DNA of 64,000 nt from Prunus persica (lineage: Eukaryota > Streptophyta > Magnoliopsida > Rosales > Rosaceae). The notes beneath the pieces were generated by a model. It was not told the origin of the DNA. It worked only from the letters and a program-made list of their open reading frames with translations, and made no database searches. Position numbers and translations under genes: made by a program. Positions 46,024 to 55,800 of the stretch are shown one piece after another. The stretch is taken from contig NC_034012.1 in the NCBI RefSeq assembly GCF_000346465.2, positions 10,896,294 through 10,960,293 of the forward strand. Direction: 5' to 3'. Each line of letters starts with the position of its first letter. Position 1 is the stretch's first letter.

Positions 46024-49000
46024 TCACGTTGGTGCATAGATGTCGCCAATGCCCAACTGATCTAGTGAATTGTGGAATGCTTTACTAGAAATCGCCTTTG
46101 TCAAAATATCCGCCAATTGATCCTCGGATTTCACAAAAGGAAACTGAAACACTTTAGCCTCAAGCTTTTGTTTGATAAAGTGTCGATCCACCTCAACATG
46201 TTTAGTACGATCATGCTGAACCGGATTCTGTGCAATGGCTATAGCAGCCTTGTTATCACAAAAGAGATTCATTGTGGATGTAGGTTTATACCCAAGTTCA
46301 GTAAGCAACTTTCTTAACCAAAGAAGTTCACAAATCCCTTTAGTCATGCCTCTGAACTCGGCTTCTGCACTGGATAAAGCTACTACATTCTGTTTCTTGC
46401 TTCTCCATGTCACCAAATTACCTCCCACGAATGTGAAGTAACCCGATGTGGATTTTCTATCTGTTACATTACCTGCCCAATCTGCATCTGAATAACCATC
46501 AATATTTAGATGACCATGCTTTGAGAACATAAGTCCTTTTCCAGGTGCAGACTTCAAATATCTAAGTATCCGAAGAACTGCATTCATATGGTCTTCACTT
46601 GGAGAGTGCATAAATTGACTGACAACGCTCACCGCATAAGCAATGTCTGGTCGAGTATGTGACAAATAGATCAATCTTCCCACTAACCTTTGGTATCTTT
46701 CTTTGTTAGTTGGAACTTGATCCGGATATTCTCCAAGATGATGATTCTGAATAATAGGAGTGTCCGCAGGTTTACAATCTAGCATTCCTGTGTCTGTCAA
46801 CAAGTCTAAGACATATTTCCTTTGAGAGAGAAATATGCCTTGCTGCGATCGAGCCACCTCAATTCCCAAGAAATACTTGAGTCCACCTAGATCCTTCATC
46901 TCAAACTCCGTAGCCAGATAGTCTTGTAGCTGTGATATTTCCTGTTTATCATTCCCAGTAATAATCATATCATCAACATAAATTATTAATGCTGTTACCT
47001 TCCCTTTTCGATGTTTCAAGAACAAAGTATGATCTGAGTTGCACTGTTTGAAACCATTATTCTTCATTGCCATGGTGAACCGTCCAAACCATGCACGTGG
47101 TGACTGTTTCAATCCATACAATGCTTTTCGTAACCTGCAAACTGTTCCAGTCTGAGTAGTATTATATCCAGGAGGAATGTCCATGTACACCTCCTCCGTG
47201 AGTTCGCCATGTAGAAAAGCATTCTTTACATCAAACTGGTGTAGTGGCCAATCTAAATTAGCTGCAAGGGACAATAAGACTCTGACGGTGTTTAACTTTG
47301 CAACGGGAGCAAAGGTTTCTTCATAGTCTATACCATAGGTCTGTGTGTACCCTTTTGCCACAAGTCTTGCCTTGTATCGCTCGATAGATCCATCTGCATT
47401 GTGTTTTATAGTAAACACCCATCTACATCCGATAGTCTTTTTTCCTCGGGGTATAATCTCCAATGTCCAAGTCTGATTTTTCTCAAGGGCTTTCATCTCC
47501 TCTTTTATAGCTTGGACCCACTTAGGATCTTTCAATGCTTCAGAGACCTTGGTTGGAATATGGATAGCAGACAACTGATGCACAAAAGCCTTAAGTGGTT
47601 CAGACAGCTTCTCAGTGGATACATGATTTGCAATTGGATACTTGGATGTCTTGCCAATATCAGGTGAATAACGGTTTGGTGGCTTCCCACGATTTTGCCT
47701 GAAAGGTAATTGATATCCAATAGTTTTATCATCTAAATGCACAAGTCTAGTAGGAGTAGTTACCTCAAGGATATTCTCAAGAGATTGGTCTGTTGGTACT
47801 GTTGAGTTAGAGGGGGGGTCTTCATCTTGTTGTTCTGTATTGTCTGTAAGTGTGAGACTCGGATCAGAAATATCTTCGCGTGGATCAGGTGGGTCAGGCA
47901 ATTGATCGCTATAAATGGGCGATTGGTCGCTTTTCAACAGAGAGTAATCTCGTGCTCCAGACTCGGAATGATCAATCATTTCTGTACAAGGGAGAATTTC
48001 TTGATTTTCCAAGTTGCTCCAATTCTGCTCTTCACTTCGTATCTCCCCCTGAAGTGTAGAATTGGATGATGGGTCATGGAAGAACAGCTCAGATTCCAGA
48101 AAGGTCACATCCAAAGTGACATAGGTTCGTTGGGTAGGAGGGTGATAACAACGGTAGCCTTTCTGATGAGTGGCATAACCCACAAAAACACAACGAAGTG
48201 CACATGGATCAAGTTTGCTACGTTGATTTTTGTGGAGATGAACGAAAGCCACACATCCAAAGATTCGGGGTGTGAGTACCAAAACAGAAGGCAGAGGTCT
48301 GTGTTGTGCAAGCACCTGTAAGGGAGTTTTAAAGGTCAGTACACTAGAAGGCATGCGGTTGATCAGATGAACTGCGGTGACAATAGCATCATCCCAGTGA
48401 TGGCGAGGAACATGAGCGCCAATCAGAAGTGCTCGGGCGGTTTCAAGAAGATGTCGATTCTTTCGTTCAGCAACACCATTTTGTTGTGGTGTCTGAGGAC
48501 AAGTCGTCTCATGGATAATTCCATGTTGTTGGAAGTAAGTCTGAAAGTCATGATTGACAAATTCTCCACCATTGTCGGAGCGAAGAATCTGGATTTGAGC
48601 ATTAAACTGAGTTTTCATCTGTTTGTGGAAGGACTGAAAACAGGAAAACACTTCGTTTTTATTCTTCAGCAAATAAAGCCATGTCATCCGTGTACAATCA
48701 TCGATGAATGTGACAAACCATCGAACACCAGAAGGAGCAGTGATAGGAGAAGGTCCCCAGACATCAGAGTGAATTAACGTAAATGGAGTAGTACACTTGT
48801 TCGTACTCAACGGGTAGGGCACACGGTGACTCTTGGCCAAAATACAAGTATCACATGTGAAGTCAGAGTCCTTGAAACCTGAGAATAAATCTGGTATAAG
48901 ATGCTTCATATAACTAAAAGAAGGATGTCCCAATCGACGGTGCCACAACCAGATTTGCTTTTGTTTGCTATCAAAGGGATGTGTCACGCTGTTAGCCATG

Positions 49001-50004
49001 CCGGGACTGAAGTCATCGACATAATATAGCCCCCCTCTCTTAGTACCACGACCAAGAATCTCCTTAGTGTGAATATCCTGAAGCAAACAAAAACTCGGGT
49101 AAATGAGTACACAACAATTCAATTGTTCAGTAAGCTGACTAACTGACAATAATTTAGTGGATAAAGATGGAACAAGTAAAGTATTAGACAGTGTGAGAGA
49201 GGATGAGAGTGCAACAGTGCCAGCCCCTATCACAGGATAAGTAACACCATTGGCATTTGCAATACAGGTTCGTCGAGGTTGTGTAGTATTCATAAAATCA
49301 TCAGGATCAAACGTCATATGATCAGTTGCACCGGAATCAATTATCCAGCTCCTGGAATCAATCTTATCGGAAGTATGGAATCCATAACCAGTACCATTAC
49401 TGGTCATATTGCATTGTCCTCGATCTATAAGAGTAGCCCACCAATTGGGGTAGCCATGCGATTTAAAACAAGTCTCACAAGTGTGTCGTGGATCACCACA
49501 ATATGCGCAATCTAGTCCACGTGTCGGGGTCGTTAGTCTAGAAGTCATAATTTGTGCAGCGGAAGATGCATAGGATACAGGTTGAGTAGGAATTGGGATC
49601 GGAATCTGAGTCTGAGTCGGGGCCGGAGTCGGAGTCGAAATTGGGATCAGGGTCTGAATCAGAGACAAATTCGGGTTTGGGGTCATCATCGGAGTGGGGG
49701 TCGGGGTCGTCTTCGGAGTCGGGGTCGGGGTCGGGGTCGGGGTCGTCGTCGTCATAGTCGGGGTCGGGGTCGAGGTCGTCGTCGTCATAGTCGGGGTCGG
49801 GGTCGGGGTCGTCGTTGTCATAGTCAGGGTCGGGGTCGGGGTCGTCAAAAAAGGATCCGGATTCTGGATCGGGTTCAGAGTCAAAGTCTGCATCTGTAGG
49901 AGCGGAGCCATCTGGGCACTCAACTCAATGATGGTTGGTGGAGAATGAGAGAAGGAGTCGGTGGTGCTACCTCCATGAGGGGTGAAAAAATCATCAACCC
50001 CCAT
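46024..50004 (-). CDS. Copia polyprotein, 1326 aa, Gag capsid region replaced by Thr-Pro repeats
   Basis: Start ATG 50004, stop TGA 46024-46026 abutting the polypurine tract. Order of parts: a short N-terminus; a Thr/Pro/Met low-complexity region (about residues 52-145); a zinc knuckle CAYCGDPRHTCETC (166-179, CX2CX4HX4C); protease DSGA (223-226); integrase HHCC (H355, H359, C384, C387) and catalytic D414, D477, E513; a reverse transcriptase with LHQFDVKNAFLHGEL and YVDD (1009-1012); and an RNase H starting near DGYSDADWAG (about 1160) and ending before LADILTK. This order (integrase before RT) is the Copia signature. All catalytic residues are present and no stop interrupts it. The ~200-residue capsid domain (UBN2/Retrotran_gag type) that normally precedes the knuckle is not recognisable. 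Confidence 0.96.
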   Translation of the reverse strand: MGVDDFFTPHGGSTTDSFSHSPPTIIELSAQMAPLLQMQTLTLNPIQNPDPFLTTPTPTLTMTTTTPTPTPTMTTTTSTPTPTMTTTTPTPTPTPTPKTTPTPTPMMTPNPNLSLIQTLIPISTPTPAPTQTQIPIPIPTQPVSYASSAAQIMTSRLTTPTRGLDCAYCGDPRHTCETCFKSHGYPNWWATLIDRGQCNMTSNGTGYGFHTSDKIDSRSWIIDSGATDHMTFDPDDFMNTTQPRRTCIANANGVTYPVIGAGTVALSSSLTLSNTLLVPSLSTKLLSVSQLTEQLNCCVLIYPSFCLLQDIHTKEILGRGTKRGGLYYVDDFSPGMANSVTHPFDSKQKQIWLWHRRLGHPSFSYMKHLIPDLFSGFKDSDFTCDTCILAKSHRVPYPLSTNKCTTPFTLIHSDVWGPSPITAPSGVRWFVTFIDDCTRMTWLYLLKNKNEVFSCFQSFHKQMKTQFNAQIQILRSDNGGEFVNHDFQTYFQQHGIIHETTCPQTPQQNGVAERKNRHLLETARALLIGAHVPRHHWDDAIVTAVHLINRMPSSVLTFKTPLQVLAQHRPLPSVLVLTPRIFGCVAFVHLHKNQRSKLDPCALRCVFVGYATHQKGYRCYHPPTQRTYVTLDVTFLESELFFHDPSSNSTLQGEIRSEEQNWSNLENQEILPCTEMIDHSESGARDYSLLKSDQSPIYSDQLPDPPDPREDISDPSLTLTDNTEQQDEDPPSNSTVPTDQSLENILEVTTPTRLVHLDDKTIGYQLPFRQNRGKPPNRYSPDIGKTSKYPIANHVSTEKLSEPLKAFVHQLSAIHIPTKVSEALKDPKWVQAIKEEMKALEKNQTWTLEIIPRGKKTIGCRWVFTIKHNADGSIERYKARLVAKGYTQTYGIDYEETFAPVAKLNTVRVLLSLAANLDWPLHQFDVKNAFLHGELTEEVYMDIPPGYNTTQTGTVCRLRKALYGLKQSPRAWFGRFTMAMKNNGFKQCNSDHTLFLKHRKGKVTALIIYVDDMIITGNDKQEISQLQDYLATEFEMKDLGGLKYFLGIEVARSQQGIFLSQRKYVLDLLTDTGMLDCKPADTPIIQNHHLGEYPDQVPTNKERYQRLVGRLIYLSHTRPDIAYAVSVVSQFMHSPSEDHMNAVLRILRYLKSAPGKGLMFSKHGHLNIDGYSDADWAGNVTDRKSTSGYFTFVGGNLVTWRSKKQNVVALSSAEAEFRGMTKGICELLWLRKLLTELGYKPTSTMNLFCDNKAAIAIAQNPVQHDRTKHVEVDRHFIKQKLEAKVFQFPFVKSEDQLADILTKAISSKAFHNSLDQLGIGDIYAPT
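49610..49856. repeat. GGGGTCGGGGTCGG-type minisatellite inside the polyprotein gene
   Basis: Plus-strand repeats of GTCGGG and GTCGTC units encode, on the minus strand, the Thr-Pro tract with interspersed Met-Thr runs. Higher-order units of about 57 bp (ATAGTCGGGGTCGG...) recur. Confidence 0.85.
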
Positions 50005-50051
50005 AGCAGCGGCGGGGGTTTGAAACTAGAGTCAGCAATTCCAAGATCGCC

Positions 50052-50063
50052 GCTCTGATACCA
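50052..50063 (-). promoter_or_regulatory. primer-binding site (tRNA-iMet type)
   Basis: The minus strand reads TGGTATCAGAGC, four bases inside the 5' LTR (spacer AGCA). It is the commonest Copia primer site in plants. Confidence 0.9.
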
Positions 50064-50067
50064 TGCT

Positions 50068-50297
50068 AAAATATGAAAACTATGAGAGAATATTTGTTTG
50101 TGGGAATTTTCTGTGTATTCTTCTCCTTGTAGGAGGTCATATTTATAATACAACGAAACCTGAATGGGCAAGTAAATAATAAATTCCTAAATCTATTTGT
50201 AGTAGGAAATCAGGAATTAAAGTAAATCAATTACAATTATAATAGGAATTCTTAGTGTGTAAGGAAAGTAAGTCAATATCCACAAGTCACGCCAACA
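50068..50297 (-). repeat. 5' LTR of the Copia element
   Basis: 230 bp, nearly identical to the other LTR. On the minus strand it begins TGTTGG directly after the mS35 exon end plus one intron base. Confidence 0.92.
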
Positions 50298-51335
50298 CCT
50301 CTCACTAGTAATTGTACGCTCATCTTCCCCTGGATTGTAGCGCTTTCCGGCCAATTCTCTGAGCCGACGGAATTGATGCCTTGAAAGCCCAAGTTCTTTC
50401 ACTGTAACAGACACTTTCACTTCTCTATTCTTGGGATGCCAGGCATCACCACCAGGAGCAAAGACTGCCCGTGTTTGCCACCTAAGGATTGGTCCTTCGC
50501 CTGGTGGGTCATCTACCTCCCTTTTCTCGTCCCGTCCAGCAGTCTCATCAAATTGTGGGGGCCTGTCGGTTTCCATCTTCTGCACACATCGCATGAAAAT
50601 CTCATCCTCAAACACCTTAAGCAACTTGTAAGCTTCTTCAGGTTCAAGTTCCCCTCTTTCACACATGTCCCTTAGGTCATTGAACTTCTCTTCAACCTTC
50701 CTTTTCATGTCATCTGGAAAAGATAATTGCATTGCAGATTATTTGATAAATGCCAGTTTGAACCAAAAAATGCAACTTCCATGCCATTGAAACACTTGGT
50801 ACTATATTTGTCTGTCTGAGAAACAAAGAAAATGATTGACGGCTGAATATTGGACGCCCAGAAATTTCGACTTTGGAAAGGTCTAGCCATGTAATTATAC
50901 TAAAAAATTACAACTTTTGCAATCATGTCAAAATGGTTAACTTAAAAAGTGTGTGGGCAGACAGACCCACATATACAGAAAGGTTAACAGACAAAAATCT
51001 AACATTTCAAGTAGGGAAGCGGACTTGATAGAAATAAAGCATCATACAAAATAGAGTAACTAGAAGCGTATACCTGGCAGGAGCTTATCCCAGCTAAGCA
51101 TATCCTCAAGAATCGCCTCACACCCTTTCATCCTTCATAATCCCATGCTTAATTTCATCCCCAAATCCCACTTCTTGTCATCCATGTTGAAGTACTCATT
51201 TTTTACCATCCTGTTCATGACTACATCCCTTGTGTTATACAAGTTATCAATCTCTTCATTCATGTCATGCATCTTCTTCTTTCTTTTCTTCTTCTTCTTT
51301 CTCTCCGCCAGTGGTTTAAAATCTGAGAGTGGTTG
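50298..51335 (-). pseudogene. mS35 mitochondrial ribosomal protein pseudogene, upstream exons
   Basis: The exon 50713-50299 encodes DDMKRKVEEKFNDLRDMCER, GELEPEEAYKLLKVFEDEIF, DDPPGEGPILRWQTRAVFAP, GGDAWHPKNREVKVSVTVKE, LGLSRHQFRRLRELAGKRYN and ends TITSER, at the AG|GT junction where Copia sits. The exon 51335-51074 (donor GTATAC) gives MHDMNEEIDNLYNTRDVVMN, RMVKNEYFNMDDKKWDLGMK, then a stop near 51138, then CEAILEDMLSWDKLLP. The family is the mitochondrial small-subunit protein mS35 (Ribosomal S24/S35 of plants). The N-terminal part with the targeting peptide is absent upstream of about 51335. With stops in two exons and a frameshift, it was probably dead regardless of the transposon. Confidence 0.85.
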
Positions 51336-52809
51336 ATGGCCTTTTTTTTTGTGGGGTTCCAATAATAAACGGAATGTAAAACAAGGGTAATGGCCTTGTT
51401 TTATAAAAGGAAAAAAGAAAAGAAAAGAAAAAGTGGTTTCTAGCTTAGCTCCTGCAATGGAGGTGTGGGTCGTAGGTTGCCTCCCAGGGCAGGGTCGAAT
51501 AATGGAAGTGTTTATGTCTCTAGGATCATGCCTCACAACAAACGGCCGTTTATCTCCTCAAGCATAAAAAACCAAATCAAAAAGAAAATCGCATTAAAAG
51601 AAGGAAAACAAAGAAAAATAATAATGGTCAAACCGCATCTATATACGTCAAATAGTCCCATGTGAGACACCCAGAGAAGAGATAAGGAATGAGAGAAAGA
51701 AGAAGAAAAAAAAGAAAGACAGAAAGAAGAAGAAAAAAAGAGAGAAGGGAAGGAAATAAAAAAAAATATTTTATAATTTTGGATTGATTTGATGATTATA
51801 TCTTTAGATTTAATAATTTTTTTGACAGAGGGACTATTTAAGAGCACTCATATTAACGTTAGGGACTATGAGTGATACAAAAAACTTTAAGGATGCAATC
51901 TTATAGTTTCGTAAAAGTCATGGACGTTTTGTGATAAAAAGCCTTGTTAATATTCCACTTAGAGCATCTACAATCATGCTATCTACTTTTAGTTAAATTT
52001 TAGCTAAAAACATATAAAAGGTTTTTTAAGAATTCTCTATAAAATTTAAACTTCAATCATGTCTTAAAATTTGTCTACAAACTTGGCTGATTTGAACACA
52101 GCGAGGAGCTTCAAAAACTAACGCCTGCATAATAAAACCCCCTCACTGTTGTAGCGGTGCAAGAGTTGGAACCAATTGCCAAGGGTAAATTTCACTTTAC
52201 CACCCCAAAAACTAAATTTTGGGTACGAATTTGACACAAAATAGTAAAGCTTGAAACTCAGCAATTTTCGGATAATAAATGGAAAATTACCCTTTTATTT
52301 ATAATGGGACTAGGAATTTTACAATTGACAAATGGAACAGCAATGAATAACTTGATATGGAAACCAGACTGGTTTGGAGGTCAACAAATGCAAAGTCTAT
52401 TTTCATACCACTATCAAAAGAATTTTACAATTGAAGAAAACAATATATATTCCCATAATTATGCATATATAAAAACACCGCATAATGCTTGCTACACAGC
52501 GGTGATCAGCCATAAATAAGTAGCATACAAAATTCTTGAGATAAAGCTCGTCTGAAAGAAAATGCGCATGCTAACATTACATCTATGGACTACAAAAGGC
52601 GACCATATCTGGCAAAAAACCATATGATTGGACTCGTAATTTGTGGCTCGAAGCTACAAAGATGTCTCATCCTCGAAGGCCTAAGACTGTTAGGACTTCT
52701 CATCCTCCAGTACGAGACTACTTGGATGTTTTGCAGCATGAGAAAGCTGTGCTCATGTGTCCGCTTTGGTGGCTGGAAGCTGTTTAGGTCTTCAGTGGCT
52801 AGAAGGTGC
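51336..52809. other. spacer between the mS35 pseudogene and NUG2
   Basis: Low-complexity purine/pyrimidine-rich DNA (for example AGAAAGAAGAAGAAAAAAAG near 51695-51735) and AT-rich spacer, with the NUG2 3' UTR at the right end. No further gene is supported. Confidence 0.5.
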
Positions 52810-55800
52810 TTAGGCCTCGTCGCCTTTCAACTCTTCTTCAGTAAAAAGATCTTTTTGGACAGGGATACTACTTAGCTGCTGAGATGAAATAATATCGGCA
52901 ATGGCTTTATAAGTTGACTCCTGATTGCTATCTACTGCGGTGTTGTTTTCTATGTTATTGATACAAGGCTCATCTGATGGCAATTCTCTTTCCGGAGGGG
53001 TCACAAAAAATGGTATCTTACCCCTCTGCCAGTCATGGAGGACCATCTTTGCCGCAGTCATCAAATCAGGTTCACCACCCTAGAAGCAGCCCAGCAAAAA
53101 ATTCAGCACATGCATAACTAGGATCTTTTCTGTTATATATTCAAGGAGAAAAAAAAAAACAAGAGATAGCGAACATTTACAAAGTTTCCATATGCCAGAT
53201 CATAGATGGGCACAACTTGGGTCCAAATCATTGTCTAGCATCACAAGGTATAAACAATGTTTAACTAGCCCAAGGGAGGGGAAAAGGGGATGAAAAAGAA
53301 TGCATAAATAATCCCACAGAAGCCAATTCCCTTGCTGGGTTTTGGTTCTGTTTCATCAGGGCATACACATATCTATCACAATCCCACAGCTTGACAGAGT
53401 TAAGATGGGACCACAATTGTCTCCAAGGGGAAGACAATATACAAATTAAAGGAAGAATACCACACTTGGAATTTGCATAACTAAGATATCACTTATTTTC
53501 TTCCCTTATACATCCCTTATATACATACATCTATATATAGTGTTCTCTGCCAGACTTATGTTGCAAGACTACGAATTTGGGCCACACATTCAGATAAAAA
53601 GTAGATAAGAAATAACCTAAGCAATGGGTCCACATTCACAGGGAGACATATTCCAAATACACACGTGTGTGTACACTGTGTATGCATATGTGTGTAAATA
53701 CGGAAAACATCCATTTGATAATTGACTGAGTCTGAATTTGAAATACTCCAAGCATTTGCAGGAACTAAGGGCAGAAATGTTACAACTACTGGGATAGTTA
53801 GAAAGCATCATTAAGAAGTGAGTTACCTTCAAAAGTTTGCCTGACAATTTGCACAGCTGACAGAGGAAGTCATTATCATCATCCCTGAAAACCAAAAAAC
53901 CATTAGGATTTGGTTACATGTCACTCTATTTCTGAGGAAATACATGCAATTAAAAGGATTTGTATGTGGAAAAAGAAATTACAAAGTACACAGATTACTA
54001 AACTAAAATGATTGCAATCCAGATTAAATAGGAGTAACAAAATAAAAACCCAACAACCTCAATAGAAAAGAGAGTAAGATAATAAGAGCTAACACGATAC
54101 TAACCCCCTTTCAGTTATGCTAACAGAAAAATCCTGACTCAAATAAGTTGCACGAATCATTAAAAAAAGTTGAAAAAAATTTGGGTTATTTTTGACATTT
54201 ACAAAAGTCCGTCCTTCAGGATCTTTACTAATTTTTGGTTCCAGAGAACCATTGTTCCTTCTGTCAATCATATTTGATTTTTCCTGCTAAGGTGTAGACC
54301 ATGCCCAAGACTGACCATGGTTGGGAAATTGGAGAGACTACTCGCAACCAAAAGCTTAAACAGATACAAAACACTAGAAATTTTATGTAGTACCAAGACA
54401 CAAACATCAAAATCCAACACACAGACAAAGCAGCATACCAGGTCTTTATCTTATATGCTCTTTCCAGGTGGATCTTCTTAACTCGTTTCAATACTTCTCC
54501 TATATGTTCTGTAGCATCCTCCAAATTTGTGACACGTACCTAAAAAAGAGAACCAAAATTATTTACCATCTGATGTGCATATAGAATATTACATTTGCAG
54601 TCCAACACTGAATGTGGGCTCAAGGTCCACAGGGAATAAGAAAACAGAAATGATAGACTCTAAATGGGTTAAATAAACAAGTGCAGTACAGAGGGGGGAA
54701 AAAAACTTAATTCAATATGAGTAGCTATACAAGCAAAAACAGGAAAAGCATACCACGCCCTTCAGTACAATATCTGTTTCAGAGTCACCGCTCTGATAGA
54801 CAACTCCAGGGCAATCAATCAAGAAAATCCTCTTTGTGAGTGTTATATATTGCCACACTTTAGTCTCCCCTGGAATTGGAGCAACCTTGCAAACCTGTGG
54901 AGCAAGAAACACATAAATATGTCAGCCATATCGGATATCACTAGCTAGAATATTGTTTGTCACCTAAAAGACAAGGCACATTGGTCTATTAGTACAGCTA
55001 AACCAAATAAAATGCTGATTAACACACATACATAATCTATATTAATGGAAACACAAGCAAAAAACCAGAAGCCGCAAGGGAGTCGAGGATATTACATTTT
55101 TTGTTCGCAATGTGTTGATGACAGATGACTTTCCAACATTGGGATACCCAACGAATCCCACAGAAATGGCTTGCTTGTCACTTTTCAAGCGGGCAAATTG
55201 TCTCAGCACTGATAGAAGAGTTCCCTAAGTGCAACAAATAAAAGCAAACAAAATCAGCACATTACACATAAAATCTGAAGTAGTATGGATAAATATAGTA
55301 ACGTAAAGTGAAATAACATTAGGGCTTATCCTATTAGCTTTTTGATGAGTTCTTATCTCATCTTTTAGACATGTAGCACGATATGCAGCAACAGAGAGAG
55401 AGAGGTAACTTAATGTAAGGCAATTGAGACAATAACCATGATGGGAGACAGAGGGAAGTGGTGTTAGAGGAATCTAACTTAATAGACTTTTATTTCATCA
55501 ATACTGCCATGAAATTCAACACGATCGGCATCAACGAGAACAGAAGGTACCTTGCCAAATGATTTGTTGACGCTAGCATGAAATGCAATAGTTGGAAAGT
55601 CGTCCTTTAATACATTCAACCAACGGCTGAGCACCCACGAAGGAACCAAATCACACTGAAAAATCAAAGTAATGATATTGTTAAACAAAATCAGAAGAGG
55701 TAATGCCTTCTAATTCAAGAAGACTCCCAAAACATGAGAAATGCAACCAACCTTGTTTAACAAAAGAACTAAGTGTTTATGTGTGCAATGCTCTTTCAAA

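Larger units (their letters stand above)
45782..50302 (-). mobile_element. Ty1/Copia LTR retrotransposon, structurally complete and young
   Basis: The element proper is 45787-50297 (4511 bp), read on the minus strand. The 5-bp target duplication CCTCT lies at 45782-45786 and 50298-50302. The LTRs are 45787-46016 and 50068-50297, 230 bp each, with one substitution noticed by eye (GCAGTAGG versus GTAGTAGG). The primer-binding site TGGTATCAGAGC (initiator methionine tRNA type) is at 50063-50052 and a polypurine tract (GAGGGGGAG) at 46025-46017. One long open frame fills the interior. It is inserted in the mS35 pseudogene at the intron donor. Confidence 0.96.

Noticed and set aside
49552..49948. 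Plus-strand Arg/Gly/Val-rich ORFs
   Set aside because: Antisense of the Copia Thr-Pro minisatellite; low complexity only.
50052..50063. Possible tRNA-related sequence near TGGTATCAGAGC
   Set aside because: Only the 12-nt primer-binding site is present; there is no cloverleaf.
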